Program-made: the position numbers and the translations under genes
Part shown: piece after piece, positions 44,862 to 55,032 of the stretch
Layout: each line of letters opens with the position of its first letter
How positions within the stretch are numbered: the first letter of the stretch is position 1
Assembly (NCBI RefSeq): GCF_023715645.1
Contig: NZ_JAMBOP010000016.1
Span: 1 to 64,000 of the forward strand
Source: Bacillus cytotoxicus
GTDB lineage: Bacteria; Bacillota; Bacilli; Bacillales; Bacillaceae_G
DNA length: 64,000 nucleotides
Direction: 5' to 3'
Notes under the pieces: model-generated
What the model was told of the DNA's origin: nothing
The model's database searches: none
What the model saw: only the letters and a program-made list of their open reading frames with translations

Positions 44862-47800
44862 ATGAAAAAGCTGCAACGTATTCAAAAAGTATTAGTAGCT
44901 AACCGCGGAGAAATTGCGATTCGTGTGTTTCGCGCTTGTGCAGAATTAGGACTACGCACAGTTGCGATTTACTCGAAAGAAGATAGCGGTTCATATCATC
45001 GCTATAAAGCGGATGAGGCGTATCTAGTTGGAGAAGGGAAAAAACCAATTGATGCATATCTTGATATTGAAAGTATTATTGAGATTGCAAAAAGTAATCA
45101 TGTTGATGCAATTCACCCTGGATACGGATTTTTGTCAGAAAATATCCAATTTGCAAAACGTTGCGAAGAAGAAGGTATTATTTTTATCGGTCCAAAGAGT
45201 AAACATTTAGACATGTTTGGAGATAAAGTAAAAGCAAGAAAGCAAGCTCAATTGGCAAATATCCCTGTTATTCCTGGTAGTGATGGCCCTGTAAATGCTC
45301 TTGAAGAAGTAGCGGATTTTGCTAAAAAGTATGATTACCCAATTATCATTAAAGCAGCTCTTGGTGGCGGCGGCCGCGGGATGCGGATTGTACGCAGTGC
45401 AGAAGAATTAAAGGAAGCGTATGATCGTGCGAAATCCGAGGCGAAAGCAGCATTTGGGAACGATGAAGTATATGTAGAAAAATTTGTTGAAAATCCAAAA
45501 CATATTGAAGTACAAATATTAGCAGATGAACAGGGAAATATTGTTCATCTATATGAGCGTGATTGTTCTGTACAGCGTAGGCATCAAAAAGTTGTAGAAG
45601 TAGCACCAAGTGTGTCTCTTCCAGTTGAACTGCGCGATCGTATTTGCGAGGCGGCAGTTCAATTAACGAAAAATGTTGACTATGTGAATGCAGGGACAGT
45701 TGAGTTTCTAGTAAAAGGAAACGAATTCTATTTCATTGAAGTGAATCCGCGTGTCCAAGTAGAACATACAATTACAGAAATGATTACAGGTATTGATATC
45801 GTTCAATCGCAAATATTAATTGCGGACGGATATGCTTTGCATAGTGAAAAAGTAAGTATTCCAAAACAAGAAGATATTATTACGCATGGATTTGCAATTC
45901 AATCCCGTGTGACAACAGAAGATCCGCTTAATAACTTTATGCCAGATACAGGAAAAATTATGGCGTATCGTTCTGGTGGTGGTTTTGGGGTGCGTTTAGA
46001 TACAGGAAATAGCTTTCAAGGTGCAGTTATTACACCATATTATGACTCATTACTTGTAAAAGTAACAACGTGGGCATTAACATTTGAACAAGCTGCCTCT
46101 AAAATGGAACGTAATTTAAAAGAATTTCGTATTCGTGGTATTAAAACAAACATTCCGTTTTTGGGGAATGTTGTAAAACACCGAAACTTTTTATCAGGAG
46201 AATATGATACAGCATTTATCGATTCCTCACCGGAACTATTCGTATTTCCAAAACGAAAAGACCGTGGTACAAAAATGCTCTCGTATATTAGCACGGTAAC
46301 GGTAAATGGATTCCCTGGAGTGGGAAAACAAGAAAAACCGATTTTTGCAGAAGCACGCATTCCGAAAATGAAATATTCTGAATCAATTCCAGCTGGTACG
46401 AAGCAAATTTTAGATGAGCGCGGGGCCGATGGATTAGTGAAATGGGTTCAAGAACAAAAACAAGTATTATTAACTGATACTACATTCCGTGATGCACATC
46501 AATCATTATTAGCAACACGTATTCGTACAAAAGAGTTGGGAGAAATTGCTGAACCAACAGCAAGAATGTTGCCGAATTTATTTTCGTCAGAAATGTGGGG
46601 CGGCGCAACATTTGATGTCGCGTATCGTTTCTTAAAAGAAGATCCGTGGGAACGTTTATTACAATTACGTGAGAGTATGCCAAACGTATTATTCCAAATG
46701 CTTCTTCGTGCATCAAATGCAGTAGGATATAAAAACTATCCGGATAACTTAATTCAGAAGTTTGTAGAATGTTCTGCGCAGGCAGGTATTGATGTATTCC
46801 GTATTTTTGATAGCTTAAACTGGGTAGAAGGAATGCGCGTTGCAATTGATGCTGTGCGCCAAAACGGTAAAATTGCTGAGGCAACAATGTGCTACACAGG
46901 TGATATTCATGATCCAATGCGCAGTAAATATGATTTAAATTACTATAAAAATTTAGCAAAAGAATTAGAAGCATCAGGTGCCCATATTTTAGGGATTAAA
47001 GATATGGCAGGATTATTAAAACCAAATGCAGCATATGATTTAGTATCCGCATTAAAAGAGACGGTATCGATCCCAGTGCATCTTCATACGCATGACACAA
47101 GTGGGAATGGTGTATTAACATATGCGAAAGCAATTGAAGCCGGTGTTGATATTGTAGATGTTGCGGTAAGCTCTATGGCTGGTTTAACATCTCAGCCGAG
47201 TGCTAATACATTGTTCTATGCATTGGAAGGAAATGAAAGACAACCGAATGTGGATGTGAATTCGTTAGAGAAACTCTCTCATTATTGGGAAGATGTTCGT
47301 AAATACTATTCTTCCTTTGAAAGTGGAATGAATGCACCGCATACAGAAGTGTATATGCATGAAATGCCGGGCGGCCAATACAGTAATCTACAGCAACAAG
47401 CAAAAGCTGTTGGACTAGGAGATCGTTTTGATGAAGTGAAAGGGATGTATCGCCGTGTTAACGATATGTTCGGCGACATCGTTAAAGTAACTCCGTCATC
47501 AAAAGTAGTCGGTGATATGGCTCTATTTATGGTACAAAATCATTTAACCGAGAAAGATATTTATGAACGTGGCCATGCATTAGATTTCCCAGGATCAGTT
47601 GTCGAAATGTTCTCTGGTGACTTAGGACAACCGTATGGTGGTTTCCCTAAAGAGTTACAAGAGATTATTTTAAAAGGAAAAGAGCCTTTAACAGTAAGAC
47701 CAGGTGAATTACTAGAACCAATCGATTTTGAAGCATTAAAAGAAGAATTATTCCATAAGCTTGGTCGTGAAGTAACGATGTTTGATATTGTTGCGTATGC

Positions 47801-48308
47801 ACTATATCCAAAAGTATTTATGGATTATCAAAAAGTTGCAGAGCAATATGGTGATATTTCTGTTCTTGACACACCGACATTCTTATATGGAATGAGACTT
47901 GGTGAGGAGATTGGTGTGGAAATCGAACGCGGTAAAACGTTAATCGTAAAATTAATTTCAATTGGAGAACCACAACTAGATGGTACACGTGTTATCTACT
48001 TTGAATTTAATGGACAGCCTCGTGAAATTGTTATAAAAGATGAAAGTGTTAAAGCGACAGTTTCACAACGAGTAAAAGGGAATCGTGAAAATCCAAGTCA
48101 TATTAATGCAACGATGCCGGGAACTGTAATTAAAGTGGTTGTAAAGGAAGGCGAACAAGTAAAAAAAGGTGATACCATGGCAATTACAGAAGCGATGAAA
48201 ATGGAAACAACTGTACAAGCTCCGTTTACTGGAACGGTGAAAAAAGTGTATGTGAAAGACGGAGAGGCAATTCAAACAGGTGATTTGTTGATTGAATTAG
48301 AACAATAA
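44862..48308 (+). CDS. pycA: Pyruvate carboxylase
   Basis: Biotin enzyme converting pyruvate to oxaloacetate (anaplerosis). It has 1148 residues in the usual order: biotin carboxylase (1-450; ATP-grasp loop KAALGGGGRGMRIV, ERDCSVQRRHQK), carboxyltransferase (about 535-800; TDTTFRDAHQSLLATR), PC-specific domain, and biotinyl domain with AMKME at the C terminus. AGAGGGGG precedes ATG 44862. In relatives the enzyme is controlled by c-di-AMP directly or through DarB, which is also encoded here. Confidence 0.98.
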   Translation: MKKLQRIQKVLVANRGEIAIRVFRACAELGLRTVAIYSKEDSGSYHRYKADEAYLVGEGKKPIDAYLDIESIIEIAKSNHVDAIHPGYGFLSENIQFAKRCEEEGIIFIGPKSKHLDMFGDKVKARKQAQLANIPVIPGSDGPVNALEEVADFAKKYDYPIIIKAALGGGGRGMRIVRSAEELKEAYDRAKSEAKAAFGNDEVYVEKFVENPKHIEVQILADEQGNIVHLYERDCSVQRRHQKVVEVAPSVSLPVELRDRICEAAVQLTKNVDYVNAGTVEFLVKGNEFYFIEVNPRVQVEHTITEMITGIDIVQSQILIADGYALHSEKVSIPKQEDIITHGFAIQSRVTTEDPLNNFMPDTGKIMAYRSGGGFGVRLDTGNSFQGAVITPYYDSLLVKVTTWALTFEQAASKMERNLKEFRIRGIKTNIPFLGNVVKHRNFLSGEYDTAFIDSSPELFVFPKRKDRGTKMLSYISTVTVNGFPGVGKQEKPIFAEARIPKMKYSESIPAGTKQILDERGADGLVKWVQEQKQVLLTDTTFRDAHQSLLATRIRTKELGEIAEPTARMLPNLFSSEMWGGATFDVAYRFLKEDPWERLLQLRESMPNVLFQMLLRASNAVGYKNYPDNLIQKFVECSAQAGIDVFRIFDSLNWVEGMRVAIDAVRQNGKIAEATMCYTGDIHDPMRSKYDLNYYKNLAKELEASGAHILGIKDMAGLLKPNAAYDLVSALKETVSIPVHLHTHDTSGNGVLTYAKAIEAGVDIVDVAVSSMAGLTSQPSANTLFYALEGNERQPNVDVNSLEKLSHYWEDVRKYYSSFESGMNAPHTEVYMHEMPGGQYSNLQQQAKAVGLGDRFDEVKGMYRRVNDMFGDIVKVTPSSKVVGDMALFMVQNHLTEKDIYERGHALDFPGSVVEMFSGDLGQPYGGFPKELQEIILKGKEPLTVRPGELLEPIDFEALKEELFHKLGREVTMFDIVAYALYPKVFMDYQKVAEQYGDISVLDTPTFLYGMRLGEEIGVEIERGKTLIVKLISIGEPQLDGTRVIYFEFNGQPREIVIKDESVKATVSQRVKGNRENPSHINATMPGTVIKVVVKEGEQVKKGDTMAITEAMKMETTVQAPFTGTVKKVYVKDGEAIQTGDLLIELEQ

Positions 48309-48362
48309 AGTGAAACTTTAATCAGTGGGGGTCTTACTGCCCACGAATAGCGGGATAAAATA
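48306..48362 (+). repeat. Repeat B, copy 1, starting in the pycA stop codon
   Basis: The TAA of pycA is the start of AAAGTGAAACTTTAATCAG; then GTGGGGGTCTTACTGCCCAC forms a small hairpin, followed by GAATAGCGGGATAAA. It shares this layout with the copies at 55967 and 61214. Confidence 0.7.
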
Positions 48363-48388
48363 AGGCGATTACTCGAATTTTGAAAATA

Positions 48389-48426
48389 AAAAAGAGCTGC
48401 TTTCGTGTAGCTCTTTTGCTTTTTTG
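48389..48426 (+). terminator. Terminator after pycA
   Basis: AAAGAGCT and AGCTCTTTT pair, followed by GCTTTTTT. Confidence 0.75.
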
Positions 48427-48429
48427 AAA

Positions 48430-48461
48430 ATAATAACTTGTCGGAAGAGACAAGTTATTAT
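48430..48461 (-). terminator. Terminator overlapping the ctaA stop
   Basis: TAATAACTTGTC and GACAAGTTATTA pair perfectly; the ctaA stop (48458-48460) is in the stem, and the minus-strand reading continues into TTTTC. Confidence 0.7.
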
Positions 48462-49405
48462 GATAGTTTTGTTTGTTTAATATTACGATTTATTTCTGTT
48501 TTATTTCTGTTTGTTTTACTGCGTGTTCCTAGCATAGCTAAATAGCATAATACAGCAAATAAGCATGAAATAAAGAGTGAATGCAGAAGGGACATTGTTA
48601 AGCTCGCGTCTGTGTATACAACTAAAATACCAACGATTGCTTGACATGTGACAAGAATAAAAGCTGTAATCCACCCATAACATATAACCTTTTGTTGTTT
48701 ATAATGCCTAATAGCTATCATCATGGCATATAAAATCCAAGCGAAAATTAACGTAGCAGCAATCCGATGTCCCATTTGTACCCATTCGTGATATTGCGTG
48801 GGTAGAGGGCTGTTTTTACTGCATAATGGGAAAATCGGACAGGCCAAGCTTGCGTGCTCATGCCGTACTAATGCTCCTGTATAGACAACAAGGTAACTGT
48901 AAATTGTTACACCGTAAATGTGAAATTTCATCTTCTTATCAATAACAAGTGAATAGGCATCAAATTTTTTATCGATTTCAAAGATGAGAAGTGTTAATAA
49001 AATAACAGCAGCAAACGAAATAAGGGAAATACCGAAATGAATTGCTAATACAGCCGGAACTTGCCCCCATACAACCGCAGCAGCGCCCATTAGCGCTTGC
49101 GCTATTAAAAACACGAAAGATAAAATAGCAAGTGCTTTTGTTTCACGAACGTGTCCATAGTATTTCCAAGATAAGATACATAGCAGTGTAACGAGAATTC
49201 CAGCAGAACCTGAAGTAAGACGATGACTTAGTTCAATGATTGTCTCCATTGATAAATTCGATGGAAAAAGTTCTCCATTACATAGCGGCCAAGATTTACC
49301 GCATCCTTGTCCAGAGCCAGTTTTAGTAACTAATGCCCCGCCAAGAAGAACAAATAATAAATCTAGACTTGTAATGACTGCTAACCATTTTATAAAGCGT
49401 TGCAA
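48458..49405 (-). CDS. ctaA: Heme A synthase CtaA
   Basis: Membrane protein of 315 residues with eight predicted helices, oxidising heme O to heme A for the caa3 oxidase. Conserved His in [10 protein letters not shown] (about 57-66), GMQ-like AIHFG (about 122) and the HRIAATL segment (about 212), plus the external Cys pair [12 protein letters not shown] 49405 is preceded by GGTGA. It is divergent from ctaBCDEFG, as in B. subtilis. Confidence 0.93.
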   Translation of the reverse strand: MQRFIKWLAVITSLDLLFVLLGGALVTKTGSGQGCGKSWPLCNGELFPSNLSMETIIELSHRLTSGSAGILVTLLCILSWKYYGHVRETKALAILSFVFLIAQALMGAAAVVWGQVPAVLAIHFGISLISFAAVILLTLLIFEIDKKFDAYSLVIDKKMKFHIYGVTIYSYLVVYTGALVRHEHASLACPIFPLCSKNSPLPTQYHEWVQMGHRIAATLIFAWILYAMMIAIRHYKQQKVICYGWITAFILVTCQAIVGILVVYTDASLTMSLLHSLFISCLFAVLCYLAMLGTRSKTNRNKTEINRNIKQTKLS

Positions 49406-50039
49406 TCCTTTTCACCAGCTTTCAATTTCTAAGTTATTGTGCAATATTTTAATAAAATAAAGTGAAACTTCCCGCGGTGTTGTTTTACTCTTTCACTTAG
49501 GGATCGTTAAACTAATTTGGTACATACAAGCAGTTCCCATCTTAAGATTTTGAAGATATGAAGAATCTTGAGATGGAGTTTTACTAGCTGTAAATAGCTA
49601 GATAAATGGTAAAGAAACAGAAATGCACTACAGTCCTATGATATATAAAATCTGATAAAATAGCAAAGGGGAGAGAAAAGAAGAAGAGGGGGGAAGGGAA
49701 ATAAATAGCTGATTTCAACAAAAAATAGTAAATTTTATAAAGAAATATACAGAAATACATGCGGAATTTGACAAAATGGTTTATTATAAAAGATAATTAC
49801 GTTTTATATTTGATGAGTTAATAGGAAAACTTTTTAAGTCGCAGACACAAAAAGTTCATGTTTTCTTCACAAATTCTTCATGAAATATGTTTTAATATAC
49901 TCGAGCAAGAAGTGTATATTAATAGTAGAACCACAAAACAACATTTATACCGTGAAAACATTGCTATATAGAAGCGCAATGTTTAATTTTAAGTAAATGG
50001 ACAAAAGAAAGATTGAAGTTTTAAGAGGGGGTTAAAGTG
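49406..50039. promoter_or_regulatory. 634-bp ctaA/ctaB divergent regulatory region
   Basis: Holds a diverged repeat B-like copy at 49457-49612: AAAGTGAAACTTCCCGCGG, a CCATCTTAAGATT / AATCTTGAGATGG hairpin, and AGTTTTACTAGCTGTAAATAG. It also holds a possible ctaB promoter, TTGACA (49768-49773) and GATAAT (49792-49797), 18 bp apart. No gene is seen. In B. subtilis this region is activated by ResD; no specific site was identified here. Confidence 0.5.
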
Positions 50040-50963
50040 ATGAACCATGCAACAAGTGAACTGCATGATGAGTCAGCTGTAACAAATGTACAGGAAACAA
50101 CACGTGTACAAGATTTATCAGCGCTCGTTAAGATGGGGATTGTGAATTCAAATACACTTACTGTATTTACAGGAATTTGGTTAGCTTTACATTTCAATGG
50201 ATTGAGTGTTATGGACCATCTAGATAAAATGTTTTTTACAATCGTCGGTTCAGCATTAATTATGGCGGGATCATGTAGTTTAAATAACTATATTGACCGA
50301 GATATTGATCATTTAATGGAACGAACAAAAAATCGTCCAACGGTAACGGGGAAATATAAACCAGGATTTGTATTAACATTAGGTATTACAATTACGCTTC
50401 TTGGATTTGTATTTTTACTTCTTACAACACCGATGGCAGCACTTATTGGTTTTATCGGTGCCTTCACATATGTTGTGCTGTATTCATTATGGACAAAGCG
50501 AAAATATACGTTAAATACAGTAGTAGGAAGTGTATCAGGTGCAGTTCCGCCTTTAATCGGTTGGGCAGCTGTTGATCCAAGTTTGAGTAATCCTATTCCT
50601 TGGATGCTATTCTTAATAATGTTTGTTTGGCAAATTCCACATTTCCTCGCACTTGCGATGAAACGTGTTGAAGAATATCGCAAAGCAGGTATTCCAATGC
50701 TTCCTGTTGCGCATGGATTTGATATTACAAAACGTCAAATTATGATTTGGACAGTATGTTTATTACCACTACCATTTTATATGAGTGCACTTGGGGTAAC
50801 ATTTATGGTAATTGCAACATTGCTTAACATCGGTTGGATCGTGTTAGGGTTTTATGGCTTCCGAAAGAAAGATGACATCAAATGGTCCGTGCAAATGTTT
50901 GTATACTCCTTAAATTACTTAACAATCTTATTTATTTCAATGATTGTTGTAACTTTCTTCTAA
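50040..50963 (+). CDS. ctaB: Protoheme IX farnesyltransferase (heme O synthase)
   Basis: UbiA-family prenyltransferase of 307 residues with about nine membrane helices, adding the farnesyl group to heme B. The Asp-rich motif [15 protein letters not shown] (about 82-96) and second loop [16 protein letters not shown] (about 214-229) are present. ATG 50040 is preceded by GAGGGGG; the GTG directly before it could also be the start. First gene of ctaBCDEFG. Confidence 0.95.
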   Translation: MNHATSELHDESAVTNVQETTRVQDLSALVKMGIVNSNTLTVFTGIWLALHFNGLSVMDHLDKMFFTIVGSALIMAGSCSLNNYIDRDIDHLMERTKNRPTVTGKYKPGFVLTLGITITLLGFVFLLLTTPMAALIGFIGAFTYVVLYSLWTKRKYTLNTVVGSVSGAVPPLIGWAAVDPSLSNPIPWMLFLIMFVWQIPHFLALAMKRVEEYRKAGIPMLPVAHGFDITKRQIMIWTVCLLPLPFYMSALGVTFMVIATLLNIGWIVLGFYGFRKKDDIKWSVQMFVYSLNYLTILFISMIVVTFF

Positions 50964-51055
50964 GACAACGGCATGAGGGGATTTCTTTACGTTGAGATTT
51001 ACTTTACTTACTATAAAGTACAATCTAAATCACAAAGAAAGTGGGGGTTGTTTGC

Positions 51056-52105
51056 ATGAAGAAACAGTGGCGATTGCTTTCGCTCGTTTCACTAGTGACT
51101 TTACTGTTAGGGGGATGCGGTAAAGCCTTTCAATCTACTTTGATACCACAAGGTGAAGTAGCAAAAATGCAATATGATTTATTGTTATTAGCTAGTGCAA
51201 TCATGATTGGTGTCGTTCTTGTAGTTACGATTATTTTCTTGTATGTAATTGTGCGTTTCCGTCAAAGGAAGGGCCAGGAAAATTATATTCCGAAGCAAGT
51301 AGAAGGAAATCACAAGCTAGAAATTATATGGACAGTCATTCCGATTTTACTTTTATTGGTATTGGCTGTCCCTACTGTTACATATACGTTTAAACTTGCT
51401 GACGTAAGTGGAATGGAGAAAAAGAATATTGATAAAGATATAATCGTTGTTGATGTAACAGCGAATCTTTATTGGTGGGAATTTTCTTACAATAATGAAA
51501 AGTTAGTATCTTCGCAAGATTTAGTCATCCCTACAGGTAAAAAAGTGTATTTAAATTTAAAAGGTGCTGATATCAAACACTCATTTTGGGTGCCATCTTT
51601 AGCTGGAAAAATGGATACAAATACAGATAATGTGAACAAGATGTGGATTAAAGCAGATAAAGCGGGCACATATAATGGATTTTGTACAGAATTTTGCGGA
51701 CCTTCTCATTCTTTAATGCAGTTTAAAGTGAAAGCTGTTAATGAAAGCGAGTACAAAAAATGGGTTGCTAGTATGAAAAAATTAGATGGTAAAAAGACTG
51801 TTGCTACTTCGAAAGAGCAAGAAGGAAAACAAATTTTTGAAAAGAGTTGTATCGGTTGCCATGCTGTTGGATCAAATGATAGCAGACCACCTTCTGCACG
51901 TATCGCACCTAATTTAGCAAATTTTGCAGACCGTGATATGGTTGCGGGAATTGCTGAAAATAATGACGAAAACGTAAAAAAATGGTTAAAAGACCCTGAA
52001 AGCATGAAACCAGGAAATAAAATGACTGGAAAATACGGTAATCTTACTGACGATCAAGTAGAGTCATTAAATGCTTACTTGAAAACATTAAAAGTTGAAA
52101 AGTAA
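51056..52105 (+). CDS. ctaC: Cytochrome caa3 oxidase subunit II with cytochrome c domain
   Basis: A 349-residue lipoprotein subunit II. The signal with lipobox LLGGC (Cys 21) and two membrane helices (about 40-65 and 83-105) are followed by a CuA domain with CTEFCGPSHSLM (about 204-215) and a fused C-terminal cytochrome c with heme motif CIGCH (about 259-263) and an axial Met region MKPGNKM. ATG 51056 follows GTGGGGG. The fusion defines a caa3-type oxidase that accepts electrons from cytochrome c. Confidence 0.95.
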   Translation: MKKQWRLLSLVSLVTLLLGGCGKAFQSTLIPQGEVAKMQYDLLLLASAIMIGVVLVVTIIFLYVIVRFRQRKGQENYIPKQVEGNHKLEIIWTVIPILLLLVLAVPTVTYTFKLADVSGMEKKNIDKDIIVVDVTANLYWWEFSYNNEKLVSSQDLVIPTGKKVYLNLKGADIKHSFWVPSLAGKMDTNTDNVNKMWIKADKAGTYNGFCTEFCGPSHSLMQFKVKAVNESEYKKWVASMKKLDGKKTVATSKEQEGKQIFEKSCIGCHAVGSNDSRPPSARIAPNLANFADRDMVAGIAENNDENVKKWLKDPESMKPGNKMTGKYGNLTDDQVESLNAYLKTLKVEK

Positions 52106-52138
52106 TGAGAAACTATTTGCGAAGGGGAGGTTGAAAAC

Positions 52139-54001
52139 GTGAGTTCTGTAGCAAAAAAACAGGGAGCTGGCTCTATAATTTGGGATTATTTAACAACAGT
52201 AGACCATAAAAAGATTGCCATTCTCTATTTAATTGCAGGTGGATTATTTTTTATCATCGGTGGAATAGAAGCAATATTTATTCGGTATCAGTTAGCGTTT
52301 CCAAACAATGATTTTCTTGTTGGAGATGCATATAATCAAGTTTTAACAATGCACGGAACAACAATGATTTTCTTAGCGGCAATGCCGCTTGTGTTTGCAA
52401 TGATGAACGCAGCTGTACCACTCCAAATCGGCGCGCGCGATGTTGCGTTTCCGTTTCTTAATTCACTTGGATTTTGGCTATTTTTCTTTGGTGGTGTATT
52501 TTTAAATTTAAGTTGGTTTTTAGGTGGGGCACCTGATGCAGGGTGGACATCATATGCATCGTTATCTCTTGTATCAAAAGGACACGGCATCGATTTCTAT
52601 GTCCTCGGCCTGCAAATTTCGGGTATTGGAACACTAATAGGGGGGATTAACTTCCTAGTTACCATTATTAATATGCGTGCACCTGGAATGACATATATGC
52701 GTATGCCGATGTTTACATGGACGACATTTGTAACATCTGCCCTTATTTTATTCGCATTTCCCCCACTTACAGTCGGTTTAGCTTTATTAATGTTAGATCG
52801 ATTATTTGGAACAAGCTTTTTTAATCCAGCCTTAGGAGGAAATACGATTATATGGGAGCATTTATTTTGGATCTTCGGTCATCCAGAGGTATATATTCTT
52901 ATACTCCCAGTTTTCGGAATATTCTCAGAAATATTTGCGACATTTTCTAAAAAACGATTATTCGGATATTCATCTATGGTATTTGCGACGGTATTAATTG
53001 GATTTTTAGGATTCATGGTGTGGGCACATCACATGTTCACGGTGGGTCTTGGACCAGTAGCAAATGCCATTTTTTCTGTAGCTACAATGGCAATAGCAGT
53101 TCCGACAGGGATTAAAATTTTTAACTGGCTCTTTACAATGTGGGGAGGGAGTATTCGGTTTACAACGCCAATGATGTGGGCTGTTGCTTTCATCCCATCA
53201 TTCGTTATGGGAGGGGTAACAGGGGTTATGCTTGCATCTGCTCCTGCTGATTATCAATTTCATGATAATTACTTCGTTGTTGCCCACTTCCATTACGTAA
53301 TTGTTGGTGGAGTTGTGTTTGGATTATTTGCAGGGGCTCATTATTATTGGCCGCTTATGTTTAATAAAATCTTAGATGAGACACTTGGTAAAATTACGTT
53401 TTGGCTGTTCTTTATTGGTTTCCATTTAACGTTCTTTATTCAGCACTTTCTTGGTTTAATCGGTATGCCGCGCCGATATTTTACGTATTTGCCAGGACAA
53501 GGATTAGAAACTGGAAATTTAATTAGTTCAATAGGCGCAGCATTTATGGCTCTTGGAACAATTGTTCTTTTGGTTAATGTTGTAAAAACATCCTTTTCAA
53601 AAAAACAAGCCGGCCGCGATCCTTGGGATGGCCGCACGCTAGAATGGGCAATTCCTGCGCCGACACCTGAATATAATTTTAAACAATTACCATTTGTGCG
53701 TGGTCTCGATCCATTATGGATAGAAAAACGGGAAGGTAAAAATGAGATGACACCGGCAGAGCCGGTTGGTGATATTCATATGCCAAATTCATCTTTCTTA
53801 CCGTTTGTTATCTCATTAGGCTTATTTATCGCAGCATTTGGAGCGATGTATATGCAGGGTGGAAAAGAGAAAATGTGGTTAGTAGTAGCAATTGTTGGTC
53901 TTATTATTACATTTGGATCAATGTTCTTCCGATCTGTCATTGATGATCATGGATACCACATTCATAAAGAAGATTTAGATGATAAAGGGGGCAAGGCGTA
54001 A
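52139..54001 (+). CDS. ctaD: Cytochrome caa3 oxidase subunit I
   Basis: A 620-residue heme-copper oxidase core. Low-spin heme ligand in LTMHGTTMIF (about 66-75), CuB ligands in GHPEVYI (about 248-254) and HHMF (about 298-301), and HFHYVIVGG (about 384-392) with the heme ligands. Extra C-terminal helices (about 555-600) are typical of Bacillus CtaD. GTG 52139 is preceded by GGGGAGG. Confidence 0.97.
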   Translation: MSSVAKKQGAGSIIWDYLTTVDHKKIAILYLIAGGLFFIIGGIEAIFIRYQLAFPNNDFLVGDAYNQVLTMHGTTMIFLAAMPLVFAMMNAAVPLQIGARDVAFPFLNSLGFWLFFFGGVFLNLSWFLGGAPDAGWTSYASLSLVSKGHGIDFYVLGLQISGIGTLIGGINFLVTIINMRAPGMTYMRMPMFTWTTFVTSALILFAFPPLTVGLALLMLDRLFGTSFFNPALGGNTIIWEHLFWIFGHPEVYILILPVFGIFSEIFATFSKKRLFGYSSMVFATVLIGFLGFMVWAHHMFTVGLGPVANAIFSVATMAIAVPTGIKIFNWLFTMWGGSIRFTTPMMWAVAFIPSFVMGGVTGVMLASAPADYQFHDNYFVVAHFHYVIVGGVVFGLFAGAHYYWPLMFNKILDETLGKITFWLFFIGFHLTFFIQHFLGLIGMPRRYFTYLPGQGLETGNLISSIGAAFMALGTIVLLVNVVKTSFSKKQAGRDPWDGRTLEWAIPAPTPEYNFKQLPFVRGLDPLWIEKREGKNEMTPAEPVGDIHMPNSSFLPFVISLGLFIAAFGAMYMQGGKEKMWLVVAIVGLIITFGSMFFRSVIDDHGYHIHKEDLDDKGGKA

Positions 54002-54624
54002 TGCATGCAGAGGAAAATTTAACAAATGAAACATTCCCAGCAGAGCCTGAAAAAGCGACCCTCGAAGGTAAAAATAAATTCATTGGATTTTGGTTATTTC
54101 TGGGGGGCGAAACGGTGCTGTTTGCTTCCTTGTTTGGAACATATTTAGCACTGAAAAATTCAACAAATGGTGGGCCAACGTCACAAGAAATGTTTCAAAT
54201 GCCGCTTGTGTTTATAATGACAATGCTTCTTTTAACGAGTAGCTTAACGAGTGTATATGCAATGTATCATATGAAGAATTTTAATTTTAAACAAATGCAG
54301 CTTTGGCTTATGATTACGATCTTACTTGGGGTTGGCTTTTTAGGTTTTGAGATATATGAGTTCAATCATTATACTCATGAATTTAAGCATACTATGAAAA
54401 GTAGTGCATTTGGTTCTGCATTTTATGCGTTAGTTGGTACGCATGGATTACACGTTTTATTTGGATTACTTTGGATTTTAACTTTAGTGCTCCGTAATGC
54501 GAAGCGTGGTTTAAATTTATATAATGCTCCAAAGTTTTACGTCGCATCAATTTACTGGCATTTTATTGACGTAGTTTGGGTGTTTATTTTCACTGTAGTA
54601 TATTTAATGGGAATGGTGGGATAA
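54001..54624 (+). CDS. ctaE: Cytochrome caa3 oxidase subunit III
   Basis: A 207-residue subunit III with five membrane helices; conserved FWLFLGGETVLFASLF (about 30-45) and the C-terminal HGLHVLFGLLW and YWHFIDVVWVFIF. Its ATG overlaps the ctaD stop by one base (TAATG), so translation is coupled. Confidence 0.95.
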   Translation: MHAEENLTNETFPAEPEKATLEGKNKFIGFWLFLGGETVLFASLFGTYLALKNSTNGGPTSQEMFQMPLVFIMTMLLLTSSLTSVYAMYHMKNFNFKQMQLWLMITILLGVGFLGFEIYEFNHYTHEFKHTMKSSAFGSAFYALVGTHGLHVLFGLLWILTLVLRNAKRGLNLYNAPKFYVASIYWHFIDVVWVFIFTVVYLMGMVG

Positions 54625-54627
54625 ACA

Positions 54628-54966
54628 ATGGCGATAAAACAAACAACGATAAGCAATCCTAAAGTGGATCTTGCTTATCGCAGAAAAAAAAGTGCGGAAG
54701 AAATGAAACATCAAGTCATTACGTTCGGGTTAATGATTTTTTTAACAGTTATTGCATTTGTAGCAGTCGCATATCCGAAAATATTTAGTCCGCTTTTTTC
54801 GGTACCACTTATTTTATTATTAGCTACCATACAAGTTATTTTTCAATTGTATTATTTTATGCATATGAGCCATAAAGGGCATGAAACTCCATCGTTTTTC
54901 TTGTATGCTGGTTTGTTAGTCGGATTAGTAACGATTTTAACCTTTATGACAATCGTTTGGATTTAA
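54628..54966 (+). CDS. ctaF: Cytochrome caa3 oxidase subunit IV
   Basis: A 112-residue subunit with three membrane helices (about 28-48, 55-75 and 90-110) and the QLYYFMHMSHKG motif (about 72-83). It begins 3 bp after ctaE. Confidence 0.92.
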   Translation: MAIKQTTISNPKVDLAYRRKKSAEEMKHQVITFGLMIFLTVIAFVAVAYPKIFSPLFSVPLILLLATIQVIFQLYYFMHMSHKGHETPSFFLYAGLLVGLVTILTFMTIVWI

Positions 54967-54970
54967 AATA

Positions 54971-55007
54971 GAAAGGGGGATTGAATGTTTTATCAATCCC
55001 CTTTTCC
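54971..55007 (+). terminator. Attenuator-like hairpin between ctaF and ctaG
   Basis: AAAGGGGGATTGA and TCAATCCCCTTTT pair around ATGTTTTA, followed by CCTC. It would lower ctaG expression relative to ctaBCDEF and places the ATG at 54985 in a loop. Confidence 0.7.
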
Positions 55008-55032
55008 TCATGAAAGGGAGGGTGAAGGGAAA

